A DNA stretch of 64,000 nucleotides from NCBI RefSeq assembly GCF_039889165.1, contig NZ_JAYMYY010000002.1, positions 248,001 through 312,000 of the forward strand, in the 5' to 3' direction. Under the pieces are notes generated by a model. The model saw nothing but the letters and a program-made list of their open reading frames with translations, had not been told where the DNA came from and did not search any database. Source of the DNA: Pseudocitrobacter cyperus. GTDB taxonomy: Bacteria; Pseudomonadota; Gammaproteobacteria; Enterobacterales; Enterobacteriaceae. The position numbers and the translations under genes were made by a program. This document shows, in pieces, positions 8,168 to 15,549 of this stretch (the first letter of the stretch is position 1; every line of letters begins with the position of its first letter).

Positions 8168-11100
8168 TCAATAAAAATAACGCGGCGCGGCATAATATTC
8201 GCGCATTTTGTCGGCCAGCCAGCCGCCATCTTCACCATTCGAGTGAATAGTTGTAATGCTGACCGTCGAACCGCCGCCCCATAACACGGAGAACACATTG
8301 TAGTCCGGCAGATTCAGAGCCTGCATTTGTCCCCAGTCGTAGCCCTGGTCTTTCGCCAGGAATTGGCCAACCGTCGAAACGCCGTAGGTCGCAGGGTTCA
8401 GGGCGCTGTTCAATAGATCCGGGGTGATCGCTGCGATATTGCTGCCTATTCTTTTGTCGCCCATAAAGAACGTACCACCGGAAGCAAAGTGCGTTGCAGT
8501 AAGTTTGCTGGTGCCCTCATCGATCGTCGGCATGTGTCCTCCGGGAATTTGCCATAGCATCGCCGGTGCGCTGAGCCGCTTCGCCGTTTGCCTGACCATC
8601 TCCAGATAGTTCAGCCAGCAGCGCGCATTCCAGGCATAGTGTGCAATAGCATCGGGACTGAAACAGTCGCGTTCAAATTTATCGAAGGCGATAAAGTCAG
8701 GGATGTAGTGTCCGGTATAGACGCCGAGCTCCTGAATAAAATCGGCGATTTGATTGCCCTGCGCCAGCGGATCGGCATTATCCCGCAGCAGCCAGTCGGC
8801 CGTCCCCGTCGCCCAGACGTTGGTTTGCCAGCCAAACGCCACATCTGGCGCAAAATGGCGCACGATGTAGTTGATCGCCTGCACATAACCGTAGAGGTCA
8901 TCACTAAAAACAGGCAGCGCCGGGGCGTTAAAGCCAGGCAGGGACGCCAGTTCACGCACGGCAGCAGCCAGTTGCGCATTTACCTGCACGCTGTTTTTTT
9001 GCCGCACGACAGTGTAGCCGTAAGGCTCCTGTTCAATCGCACCAAGGAAATCGGGATTCAGCACAAAGGTGGCCGGAACCGGATGTTCTGCATCTTTATA
9101 TGACTGCGCGGTGAGGCACTGGGTTATAAAATTGCCAAAGTGATTGTGCAGCTTTTGATTATCCTGCAAATCGCTGAGGGCGCTTCCCCCGCTGGCGTTA
9201 GCCGTATAGATAACCATCACCGGCATAACGGCGCGCTTCGCTTCTTTCTCGATCTGGCGGGTTAATGCCACCGTTTTATGCACTGGCAGCAGATTCGCAT
9301 CCAGGAAACCATCGCCGTTGAGATCCATCTCCCGTGCGGGAATGGGGTCGCCGCCGCCATCAAAACCATCGTACTTAAACAGCGCGCTGAAAGGCACATC
9401 GCGATACAGGGTTGTCGTTTCTGCGGCATTCACCGTGACGCCGCCGTGCGCCAGATAAGCTGGCCAGCCACGAACCTGAAGCGGGATACTCTTTTCAAAA
9501 GAGAGGGTTATCGCGTTAGTGGCCTGTAACAGACGCAACGGCTGGAGCGCTTCGCAGCGCCAGCGCCCGCCCTGCCAGCTTACATCCGCCACCTCAACAC
9601 TGTACTGCCCAGGAGAGACAATAAATGGCAGCGTTTGCTGGAAGCTGTCGCTTTGCAGCGCCACAACATACTGAAATTCACCTTGTCCACTGCGGGTACG
9701 CAGACGGTAGCGTTGCGGCCCCACGCCCTCGGGTAGACCCAGAACCGTTGCTCGCACATTGACGAAACCGTGCGTGTCGACGGCTGTTTGCTGGAAACCT
9801 ACGCTAACGTGACAGGCTTCGCCGGTCGTCGCCACAAAGCTGACGGCATGAGCTGGCGTGGTGATGATTTGGTTATTAATTACTGTAGACAGCAGACGTA
9901 TTTCATAACGCTGACCCGAAATCAGCGTCTCCACCTTCGCCGCGTTTCCCACCGTAAGGGGAAGCGTGCGGACGCATTTTCCGTCATCACTCCAGATCTC
10001 CGCCGTCACTTCGCCGCCCGTCAGCGGCGAGCAGGCGAGCATAAGTTCGGCGCTGGCGAACATCACCACCGGCTGATAAGCCACCTGGCAGTACTGAACA
10101 TCAGCCGACGAGAGAAGCGTCACGGCAATCATCTCGTCAACCGGCGCAAGCTGCATCACCTCATTTTGCAGGGTAAGTACCCGCACACGGTATTGCCCTG
10201 CCGCCAGGTTATCTATGCTCAGAGATTCGCCCCAATTGCCGGTAAGCATCTGGCTCTTGCCATCAGCATGCAGCAGTTCGACCATCGGTTTTAGCTCGCT
10301 GGCAAGCGACGGAAAGCTCAACACGATTTTTCCCTGACGACCAGGATCGCGGGCCAGCGTCGCCTGCAAATCAGAGAACACCAGCGGCGTTTGCGTCGCC
10401 GCCAGATAGCACTCCAGCGTTGCGCTGCGACCTGTGGGCAGCATTTTTTCTGCGCTGTTATGCAGAGTGATGCTGTTTTTCTCGACAGGCCATCCCCCGT
10501 CACTGGCGAGTATTGGAGCCTGATCGCCCAGTGCGCTGCCCGCAAACGGGCTGTAAGGATCGGGATGGGCGCTGGCAGTAAACTGAATGTTCAGCTTATT
10601 CAAATCGATAGCGCAACTGTAGTGATTAGCAATCGTGAATACCACGCGCTGATACCAGCTTGTGCGATTAAGTTCGCTGGCGCTAATCGTGATGCCCTCT
10701 CCGCTAACCGGTTCAGGGATTTTCTCTGGTTCAGGCTGTGGCGCGGGCTTTATCTCTTCTTCCGGCTGTTCAATATCCTCTTCTTCTTGCTCCTCTGGCA
10801 TACCAACCAGCTTCAGTGAAAAGTCGGACATCACCAGCGGAACCTGAGTAGAAGCAAAACTAAAAAAGAGGGTGCCGCTTTTCCCCGGGTGGAGTAACAG
10901 CGCGCCGCTGTTATTAATGGTGATGGTGTTGGCATCCACATTGCCCTGCGGTTCATCATGTAGCGTCAACGGCTGGTTGCCTTTCAGGGTTCCGCCAATA
11001 TTGCCCCACGGATCGGGATGGCCGGATGCACGAAAACAGATCTGCGCATGGTTGATATCAACAGCGCTGTCGCTGCTGTTAGTCAGCGTTACCGTCACCT

Positions 11101-11188
11101 TCTGATACCAGCTTTGTACATTGATTTTGCTGGTTTTAATCGTAACGGTGGGTGCTGATGCTCCTTTAACTTCTTTGCTGGTAGCCAC
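8168..11188 (-). CDS. Large chitinase-like multidomain protein without signal peptide
   Basis: 1006 residues. It starts MATSKEVKGASAP, with no signal peptide or membrane segment. Residues about 12-128 and 165-285 are two copies of one carbohydrate-binding-type module (each with SWYQ(K/R)V and ASxHPDP), joined by an acidic Pro-rich linker (about 131-163). Ig-like beta modules follow to about 575. The C-terminal 430 residues resemble the exochitinase family annotated beside dnaJ in Salmonella. They hold an EF-hand-like loop (DLNGDGFLD, near 620) and an acidic motif FDKFE (near 834) at the place of a GH18 catalytic motif, though it does not match the DGxDxDxE consensus. Neighbouring muramidase and holin genes suggest non-Sec export. 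Substrate and activity are inferred. Confidence 0.72.
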   Translation of the reverse strand: MATSKEVKGASAPTVTIKTSKINVQSWYQKVTVTLTNSSDSAVDINHAQICFRASGHPDPWGNIGGTLKGNQPLTLHDEPQGNVDANTITINNSGALLLHPGKSGTLFFSFASTQVPLVMSDFSLKLVGMPEEQEEEDIEQPEEEIKPAPQPEPEKIPEPVSGEGITISASELNRTSWYQRVVFTIANHYSCAIDLNKLNIQFTASAHPDPYSPFAGSALGDQAPILASDGGWPVEKNSITLHNSAEKMLPTGRSATLECYLAATQTPLVFSDLQATLARDPGRQGKIVLSFPSLASELKPMVELLHADGKSQMLTGNWGESLSIDNLAAGQYRVRVLTLQNEVMQLAPVDEMIAVTLLSSADVQYCQVAYQPVVMFASAELMLACSPLTGGEVTAEIWSDDGKCVRTLPLTVGNAAKVETLISGQRYEIRLLSTVINNQIITTPAHAVSFVATTGEACHVSVGFQQTAVDTHGFVNVRATVLGLPEGVGPQRYRLRTRSGQGEFQYVVALQSDSFQQTLPFIVSPGQYSVEVADVSWQGGRWRCEALQPLRLLQATNAITLSFEKSIPLQVRGWPAYLAHGGVTVNAAETTTLYRDVPFSALFKYDGFDGGGDPIPAREMDLNGDGFLDANLLPVHKTVALTRQIEKEAKRAVMPVMVIYTANASGGSALSDLQDNQKLHNHFGNFITQCLTAQSYKDAEHPVPATFVLNPDFLGAIEQEPYGYTVVRQKNSVQVNAQLAAAVRELASLPGFNAPALPVFSDDLYGYVQAINYIVRHFAPDVAFGWQTNVWATGTADWLLRDNADPLAQGNQIADFIQELGVYTGHYIPDFIAFDKFERDCFSPDAIAHYAWNARCWLNYLEMVRQTAKRLSAPAMLWQIPGGHMPTIDEGTSKLTATHFASGGTFFMGDKRIGSNIAAITPDLLNSALNPATYGVSTVGQFLAKDQGYDWGQMQALNLPDYNVFSVLWGGGSTVSITTIHSNGEDGGWLADKMREYYAAPRYFY

Positions 11189-11563
11189 TTTAATATCCTT
11201 TTAAGTTTGAATTTGGGGCAGACAATTCTGCTGCGCGCATCTTCCTGCGCCCTCATCCCTCTGGCTAATCACAAAACATCATATTTCTAATGAGCCGTAA
11301 TCTATTTGGCGAAGAGAGTAGATAAATCAGTCACAGAGCCAACTTATTGACATCTTTCATGAAAAAAGAGGAGAGGTTCCGTAACCAGTTAAATAAAATT
11401 AATGAGGATATTAACTGTCATTTAATTACGCCTTTTTTATGTGAAAAGGCTCACTCTTTACCGATCAAACAGCAGAAAATAAAAGACAAATGATGGAATA
11501 AGCAAAATCCCAAATCTAATATCGCCAGCACAAACAGGAACCACCTATCTAAAGGATGAAGCA
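11189..11563. promoter_or_regulatory. Divergent intergenic region of the chitinase cassette
   Basis: 375 bases between the chitinase gene (minus) and the winged-helix regulator gene (plus), so it must hold both promoters. It is AT-rich from about 11270 onward. A TTGACA hexamer lies at 11347-11352 on the plus strand, but no good -10 element is at the right spacing. The plus-strand gene has a clear ribosome binding site (AAGGATGA) 3-10 bases before its ATG. Confidence 0.4.
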
Positions 11564-12010
11564 ATGAAAATGTATTTAATTAATAACAACTGTATTTTTA
11601 ACGAAGCTCAGTACGAGTTAAAAAATACCAATAACTCACAGGTAATCAGAATGACGGCGATGCGCGCAAAGTGTCTGAGCTACATAATTGAGCATGCAGA
11701 AACAGGCGTTATTGACCGCCGTCAGCTTAGCCAGGCGCTGTGGGGAAATCGAAGTGAATTTGTGAGTGATGCCAATTTGACCCAGATACTTTATTTAATC
11801 CGTAAGGATTTAAAAAGCATGGGCATTAGCGACCTGATTATTACGATCCCGCGCCAGGGAATACAGGTCAATTCGCAGATTGCGATGAAGCTCCATGAGC
11901 CGGTAAAGAAAACATCATTAAAAGAGGTTATTGCGAAGTCAACAAAAACGCTGTTCACCGTAGCGGCGAGTATTTTATTAACCACAACTGTATTTTTTAA
12001 TATTCACTAA
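11564..12010 (+). CDS. Membrane-anchored winged-helix regulator, ToxR/CadC-like, without sensor domain
   Basis: 148 residues. The first 105 form an OmpR/ToxR-type winged helix (RQLSQALWGN, DANLTQILYLIRKDLK, DLIITIPRQGIQV), the DNA-binding fold of CadC and ToxR. A short basic linker follows, then one hydrophobic segment (TLFTVAASILLTTTVFF, about 127-145), and the protein ends three residues later. CadC/ToxR proteins normally have a periplasmic domain after this helix, and here there is essentially none. A muramidase gene follows after 15 bases with its own ribosome binding site, so the two are probably one operon. It likely controls the cassette, perhaps with a partner protein supplying the signal. 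Confidence 0.75.
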   Translation: MKMYLINNNCIFNEAQYELKNTNNSQVIRMTAMRAKCLSYIIEHAETGVIDRRQLSQALWGNRSEFVSDANLTQILYLIRKDLKSMGISDLIITIPRQGIQVNSQIAMKLHEPVKKTSLKEVIAKSTKTLFTVAASILLTTTVFFNIH

Positions 12011-12025
12011 AGGATAAGGAATATC

Positions 12026-12559
12026 ATGAACCCGATTATTGATGGAATTTTAACTACCGAAGGTGGGTATAGCGTTAACCCGAAAGATAGCGGCGGTGAA
12101 ACCAACTGGGGAATCACGCTAAAAACCGCCCGTGCCTGTGGTTATATGGGCAGTATGCGTGAGATGACGCGGATAGAAGCCTATTCCATTCTGGAGACAA
12201 ATTACTGGGTTAAACCCGGCTTCGATCTCATCGCCAGAGTCTCGTGGGATGTCGCCTTTGAACTGTGCGATGCAGGCGTTAATATCGGCCCACGCCTTCC
12301 CTGCCTATGGCTTCAGCGCTGGCTAAATGTACTGAACCGTGAGCAAAAAGGTTATCGTGATATTAAAGTAGATGGCTGTATCGGCTTAATGACGGTCAAT
12401 GCACTGGAGGCTCTCCTGCACTGGCGAGGAAAAGAGGGAGAAAATGTTCTGGTGAAAGCATTAAACTGTAGTCAGGGGGCGTACTATCTGAATATCACTG
12501 AAGAATCGAGTAAAAATGAAGAGTTCATCTATGGCTGGATAAAAAACAGAGTTGCATAA
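12026..12559 (+). CDS. GH108-type muramidase (TtsA/endolysin-like)
   Basis: 177 residues. The N-terminal motif EGGYSVNPKDSGGETNWGIT is the GH108 signature, with Glu12 as expected catalytic acid. Residues about 95-170 match the peptidoglycan-binding domain that follows it in this family (LQRWLNVLN, DIKVDGCIGLMTVNAL). It should cleave the glycan strands of murein. No signal peptide is present, as in holin-dependent phage endolysins and in TtsA, the muramidase needed for typhoid toxin release. It is the second gene of an operon with the membrane-bound regulator (ribosome binding site AAGGA 6 bases before the ATG), opposite a holin-like gene and near a leaderless chitinase. Confidence 0.85.
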   Translation: MNPIIDGILTTEGGYSVNPKDSGGETNWGITLKTARACGYMGSMREMTRIEAYSILETNYWVKPGFDLIARVSWDVAFELCDAGVNIGPRLPCLWLQRWLNVLNREQKGYRDIKVDGCIGLMTVNALEALLHWRGKEGENVLVKALNCSQGAYYLNITEESSKNEEFIYGWIKNRVA

Positions 12560-12609
12560 TTTTTGTTATATAACACTTACGGTAAGTTCATGCGCGGTGT
12601 CTTGATAGA

Positions 12610-12637
12610 TATTAAGGCCCATGGAAGGGCCTTAATA
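12610..12637. terminator. Inverted repeat between convergent muramidase and holin genes
   Basis: Perfect 11-bp arms TATTAAGGCCC and GGGCCTTAATA around a 6-base loop, placed between two genes that converge. The stem is followed by a short A-rich stretch but no good U-tract on either strand, so it may work as a bidirectional stop or protect transcript ends. Confidence 0.55.
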
Positions 12638-12652
12638 CTAAAAAAAGCACAC

Positions 12653-13003
12653 TCACCTTTTTAAAATGTTGTAATCTTCGAGAAAACGTTTAACCAGTTC
12701 ACCGAACACTTTCAGGATTGGGCCCGCAAATACGCCACCTAACCCGGCGGCTAATAATACAATATTAAAACTACAATTTTTTTCAATGGCTACGGCACTG
12801 AGTAAGAAGCTGGTAAAACATGAGACGACAACTTGAGTCAGACAACTCATAATCCCTTTATTAATATTTTTGGTAGATTTCTTATCAGCCTTAATAAGAT
12901 AGCTGACGAAACCACCCCATGCGCCAGTTGCCACAATGGTGAAAAGAATTTCCAGTTCCAGCAAAGCAACTTCTGATGTATCCAAATGATTAGCAATAGA
13001 CAT
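12653..13003 (-). CDS. Holin-like small membrane protein
   Basis: 116 residues from the ATG at 13003, chosen because AGGAGG lies 6 bases upstream; a longer TTG start would swallow this site. Three hydrophobic segments are visible (about 18-40, LEILFTIVATGAWGGFVSYL; about 55-75, SCLTQVVVSCFTSFLLSAVA; about 82-102, NIVLLAAGLGGVFAGPIL), with a charged C terminus (RFLEDYNILKR). Size and topology fit a class I-like phage holin, which would let the neighbouring muramidase reach the periplasm. I do not recognise a specific holin family with certainty. The gene is convergent with the muramidase gene rather than co-transcribed, unlike a phage lysis cassette. Confidence 0.6.
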   Translation of the reverse strand: MSIANHLDTSEVALLELEILFTIVATGAWGGFVSYLIKADKKSTKNINKGIMSCLTQVVVSCFTSFLLSAVAIEKNCSFNIVLLAAGLGGVFAGPILKVFGELVKRFLEDYNILKR

Positions 13004-13117
13004 TTTAACCTCCTGTTTCAATGTAGTGGCACAAGATTCAGGCTTTACGGTTAAAAATACTAATCACGATAAATCAACACATGCCAAATATTATCAATCA
13101 AGCACAGTGAGCCGCCA

Positions 13118-14065
13118 TTAACGACGGAATGAGGAGAGCGCATGCAGCATTGTCACCAGTTCATCCGTCTCTTTCCGTTTATGGCTGTTGCGGTTCCATG
13201 AAGCATAAATGGAAAGCGGTCTTAATGTCAGCTCAGGTGGAGGTTGCACCATTTTTATCGTATAGCGTCGCTGGTTTTTGAAGAACAACGCCAGCTTTAA
13301 TGGCAGGGTCGCAATAAGCGAGGTACGCTCAACAATACTGATAATGCCGCTGATAGAATCACCGCGATATCCCTGAATGCGCGTCCCTTTGTATAAAGCA
13401 TCGTCCCCGAGCAGGCTACGTTCGCTGAACACCGTGCTGGAAAAGATACCGGATTGATAAACCGCGTGATGCGCGGAATAGAAGTGATGTAATGAAAGCT
13501 GTGACAGTTCCGCCAGCAGATTCTGTTCGCTACAGATACAGACGTAATGTTTAAAGGTGTCAATAAGCTGAAACTCAACCGCCGCATCAACGAGAGGTTC
13601 CATACCTATCACCAGATCACACTCTCCCGTTAAGAGCAGCTCCTTCATTTCGGTTAACGGCATATTTCGACCGGAGAAATGACTAATGGCAAAACGCGCA
13701 AAAACGTCGTCATGGTTAAGCTGGGAGAGATAATAACTTTCAACGATTTCGCCGCCAAGAACCGAGATTTCGGTGCCGTGACGATGAGGCTGTTCCTCAA
13801 TGAAGGTGTTATTAATAAGCGCCATCACCTGGCGGAAGGAGTGGTGGATCTCCACCGCTTTCGCGGTAGGAATCAGCCCGTCTTTACCCCGAATAAATAA
13901 CTCGTCCGGATAAAACCCCTGGAGACGAGTGAGTGCCAAAGAGATAGCGGCGGGAGTAACCGACAGTTTTTTTGCCGCCTTTGCGGCGTTACCTGACGAG
14001 ATAACAGCATCAAGAACTTTGATTAAATTATAATCAAACTCCTTGTTGGCACCTTTCGATCCCAT
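13118..14065 (-). CDS. LysR-family transcriptional regulator
   Basis: 315 residues. The N-terminal helix-turn-helix (residues about 12-70: NLIKVLDAVISSGNAAKAAK, LSVTPAAISLALTRLQ) is typical of LysR proteins, and the rest is a co-inducer-binding domain of normal length. It lies between the holin-like gene and dnaJ, in the position where Salmonella carries a LysR-type gene at the edge of its chitinase region. It may control the chitinase cassette. Its effector is unknown. Confidence 0.85.
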   Translation of the reverse strand: MGSKGANKEFDYNLIKVLDAVISSGNAAKAAKKLSVTPAAISLALTRLQGFYPDELFIRGKDGLIPTAKAVEIHHSFRQVMALINNTFIEEQPHRHGTEISVLGGEIVESYYLSQLNHDDVFARFAISHFSGRNMPLTEMKELLLTGECDLVIGMEPLVDAAVEFQLIDTFKHYVCICSEQNLLAELSQLSLHHFYSAHHAVYQSGIFSSTVFSERSLLGDDALYKGTRIQGYRGDSISGIISIVERTSLIATLPLKLALFFKNQRRYTIKMVQPPPELTLRPLSIYASWNRNSHKRKETDELVTMLHALSSFRR

Positions 14066-14249
14066 ACGCTGTCAGCCTCTGGCCAATGAAAAGAGGCAAT
14101 ATAGATAATACTTAAGATAAATAAAACATCCGCCACTAAAAACATGCTCATTTAATTATAAATAAACGTAATTCAATTCATGAGAGGAGGCAGGCGTGAT
14201 GTTTTAAGTTTTAATAAAAATAATTTTAAATAAAACTAACTCATTACAT

Positions 14250-14282
14250 AAAAAAACGCCCGATGATGTTCATCAGGCGCTT
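14250..14282 (-). terminator. Terminator of the dnaKJ operon
   Basis: On the minus strand the arms CGCCTGATGA and TCATCGGGCG (one G-U pair) enclose a 3-base loop and are followed by seven T. It begins about 46 bases after the dnaJ stop codon. Confidence 0.85.
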
Positions 14283-14327
14283 TACCGACAGAAAACTGTC
14301 AACCTATATCAGGACGAGCCACGGCCA

Positions 14328-15464
14328 TTAGCGTGTTAAGTCATCAAAAAACTTTTTCACGCCATCGAAGAAGCTTTTGGAGCGCGGGCTGTTTTTCTCG
14401 CCTGTCGGGCCGCCAAAGCTTTCCTGCAACTCTTTAAGCAATTGCTTCTGCTTGTCGTTCAGGCCGACCGGGGTTTCCACCACCACGCGGCACAGGAGAT
14501 CGCCCTGCGCACCGCCGCGAACGGATTTAACTCCCTTGCCTCGCATACGGAAGAGTTTACCCGTTTGGGTTTCTCCTGGCACTTTCAGGTTCACGCGGCC
14601 ATCCAGCGTCGGCACTTCAATTTCACCGCCCAGCGCTGCCATCGCGAAGTTAATCGGCACTTCGCAGTACAGGTTGTTACCCTCACGCTCAAAGATAGCA
14701 TGCTGTTTCACCTGAACCTGAACGTACAGATCGCCTGCCGGTGCGCCGTGCTCGCCCGCTTCACCTTCGCCGGAGAGACGAATACGATCGCCGGTATCGA
14801 CGCCTGCCGGAATTTTAACCGACAATGTTTTGGTTTTCTCGATGCGACCATGACCGTGACATTTGTTGCACGGATCTTTAATCAGCGTACCGCGCCCCTG
14901 ACAATGTGGACAGGTCTGCTGCACCGCAAAGAACCCCTGACGCATCTGTACCTGGCCTGCGCCATGGCAGGTCGGACAGGTTTGCGGCTGCGTACCGGCT
15001 TTCGCCCCGCTGCCGTGGCAGACATCGCACTCCTCAAGCGTTGGGATACGGATCTCTTTGGTCACACCACGAACCGCTTCTTCAAGGGTCAATTCCATGT
15101 TGTAGCGCAGGTCAGCGCCGCGTGAAGCACGCTGACGACCACGGCCACCGCCGAAGATGTCACCAAATACGTCACCAAAGATATCGCTAAAGTCTGCGCC
15201 ACCGCCACCAAAGCCGCCGCCGCCGCCCATGCCGCCTTGTTCAAAGGCCGCATGACCGTACTGGTCGTAGGCCGCACGCTTCTGCGCGTCGGTCAGAATT
15301 TCGTAAGCCTCTTTAATTTCTTTAAATTTGGCTTCGGCCTCTTTGTCACCCTGATTGCGGTCCGGGTGATATTTCATGGCCAGGCGTTTGTACGCCTTTT
15401 TGATTTCACGCTCTTCCGCTGTTTTGGAGACGCCTAAAATCTCGTAATAGTCTTGCTTCGCCAT
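14328..15464 (-). CDS. dnaJ: Co-chaperone DnaJ (Hsp40)
   Basis: 378 residues. The J domain (1-70) contains the HPD triad at 33-35 that stimulates DnaK ATPase. A Gly/Phe-rich region (about 70-110) follows, then the zinc domain with four CxxCxGxG repeats (CDVCHGSG, CPTCHGAG, CPHCQGRG, CNKCHGHG), then the C-terminal substrate-binding beta domains. It delivers unfolded proteins to DnaK in the cytoplasm. It is the second gene of the dnaK-dnaJ operon, 85 bases downstream of dnaK, with an intergenic hairpin. Confidence 0.98.
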   Translation of the reverse strand: MAKQDYYEILGVSKTAEEREIKKAYKRLAMKYHPDRNQGDKEAEAKFKEIKEAYEILTDAQKRAAYDQYGHAAFEQGGMGGGGGFGGGGADFSDIFGDVFGDIFGGGRGRQRASRGADLRYNMELTLEEAVRGVTKEIRIPTLEECDVCHGSGAKAGTQPQTCPTCHGAGQVQMRQGFFAVQQTCPHCQGRGTLIKDPCNKCHGHGRIEKTKTLSVKIPAGVDTGDRIRLSGEGEAGEHGAPAGDLYVQVQVKQHAIFEREGNNLYCEVPINFAMAALGGEIEVPTLDGRVNLKVPGETQTGKLFRMRGKGVKSVRGGAQGDLLCRVVVETPVGLNDKQKQLLKELQESFGGPTGEKNSPRSKSFFDGVKKFFDDLTR

Positions 15465-15493
15465 CTTTTTTTATCTGCCCTTAACATGCATGA

Positions 15494-15522
15494 ACGGGCG
15501 GAGAGGAAACCTCTTCGCCCGT
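15494..15522 (-). other. Intergenic hairpin between dnaK and dnaJ
   Basis: Arms ACGGGCGGAGAGG and CCTCTTCGCCCGT with a three-base loop, and no T-run. A stem here may stabilise or attenuate the dnaK-dnaJ transcript and help explain the higher level of DnaK relative to DnaJ. Confidence 0.6.
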
Positions 15523-15549
15523 ATCAGTAATTACCCAATCAAAGGGCGA

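Noticed and set aside
8168..14065. Prophage remnant
   Set aside because: Only lysis-type genes (muramidase, holin-like) are present, with no capsid, tail, integrase or attachment repeats, and they surround a chitinase and regulators; a secretion module explains them better.
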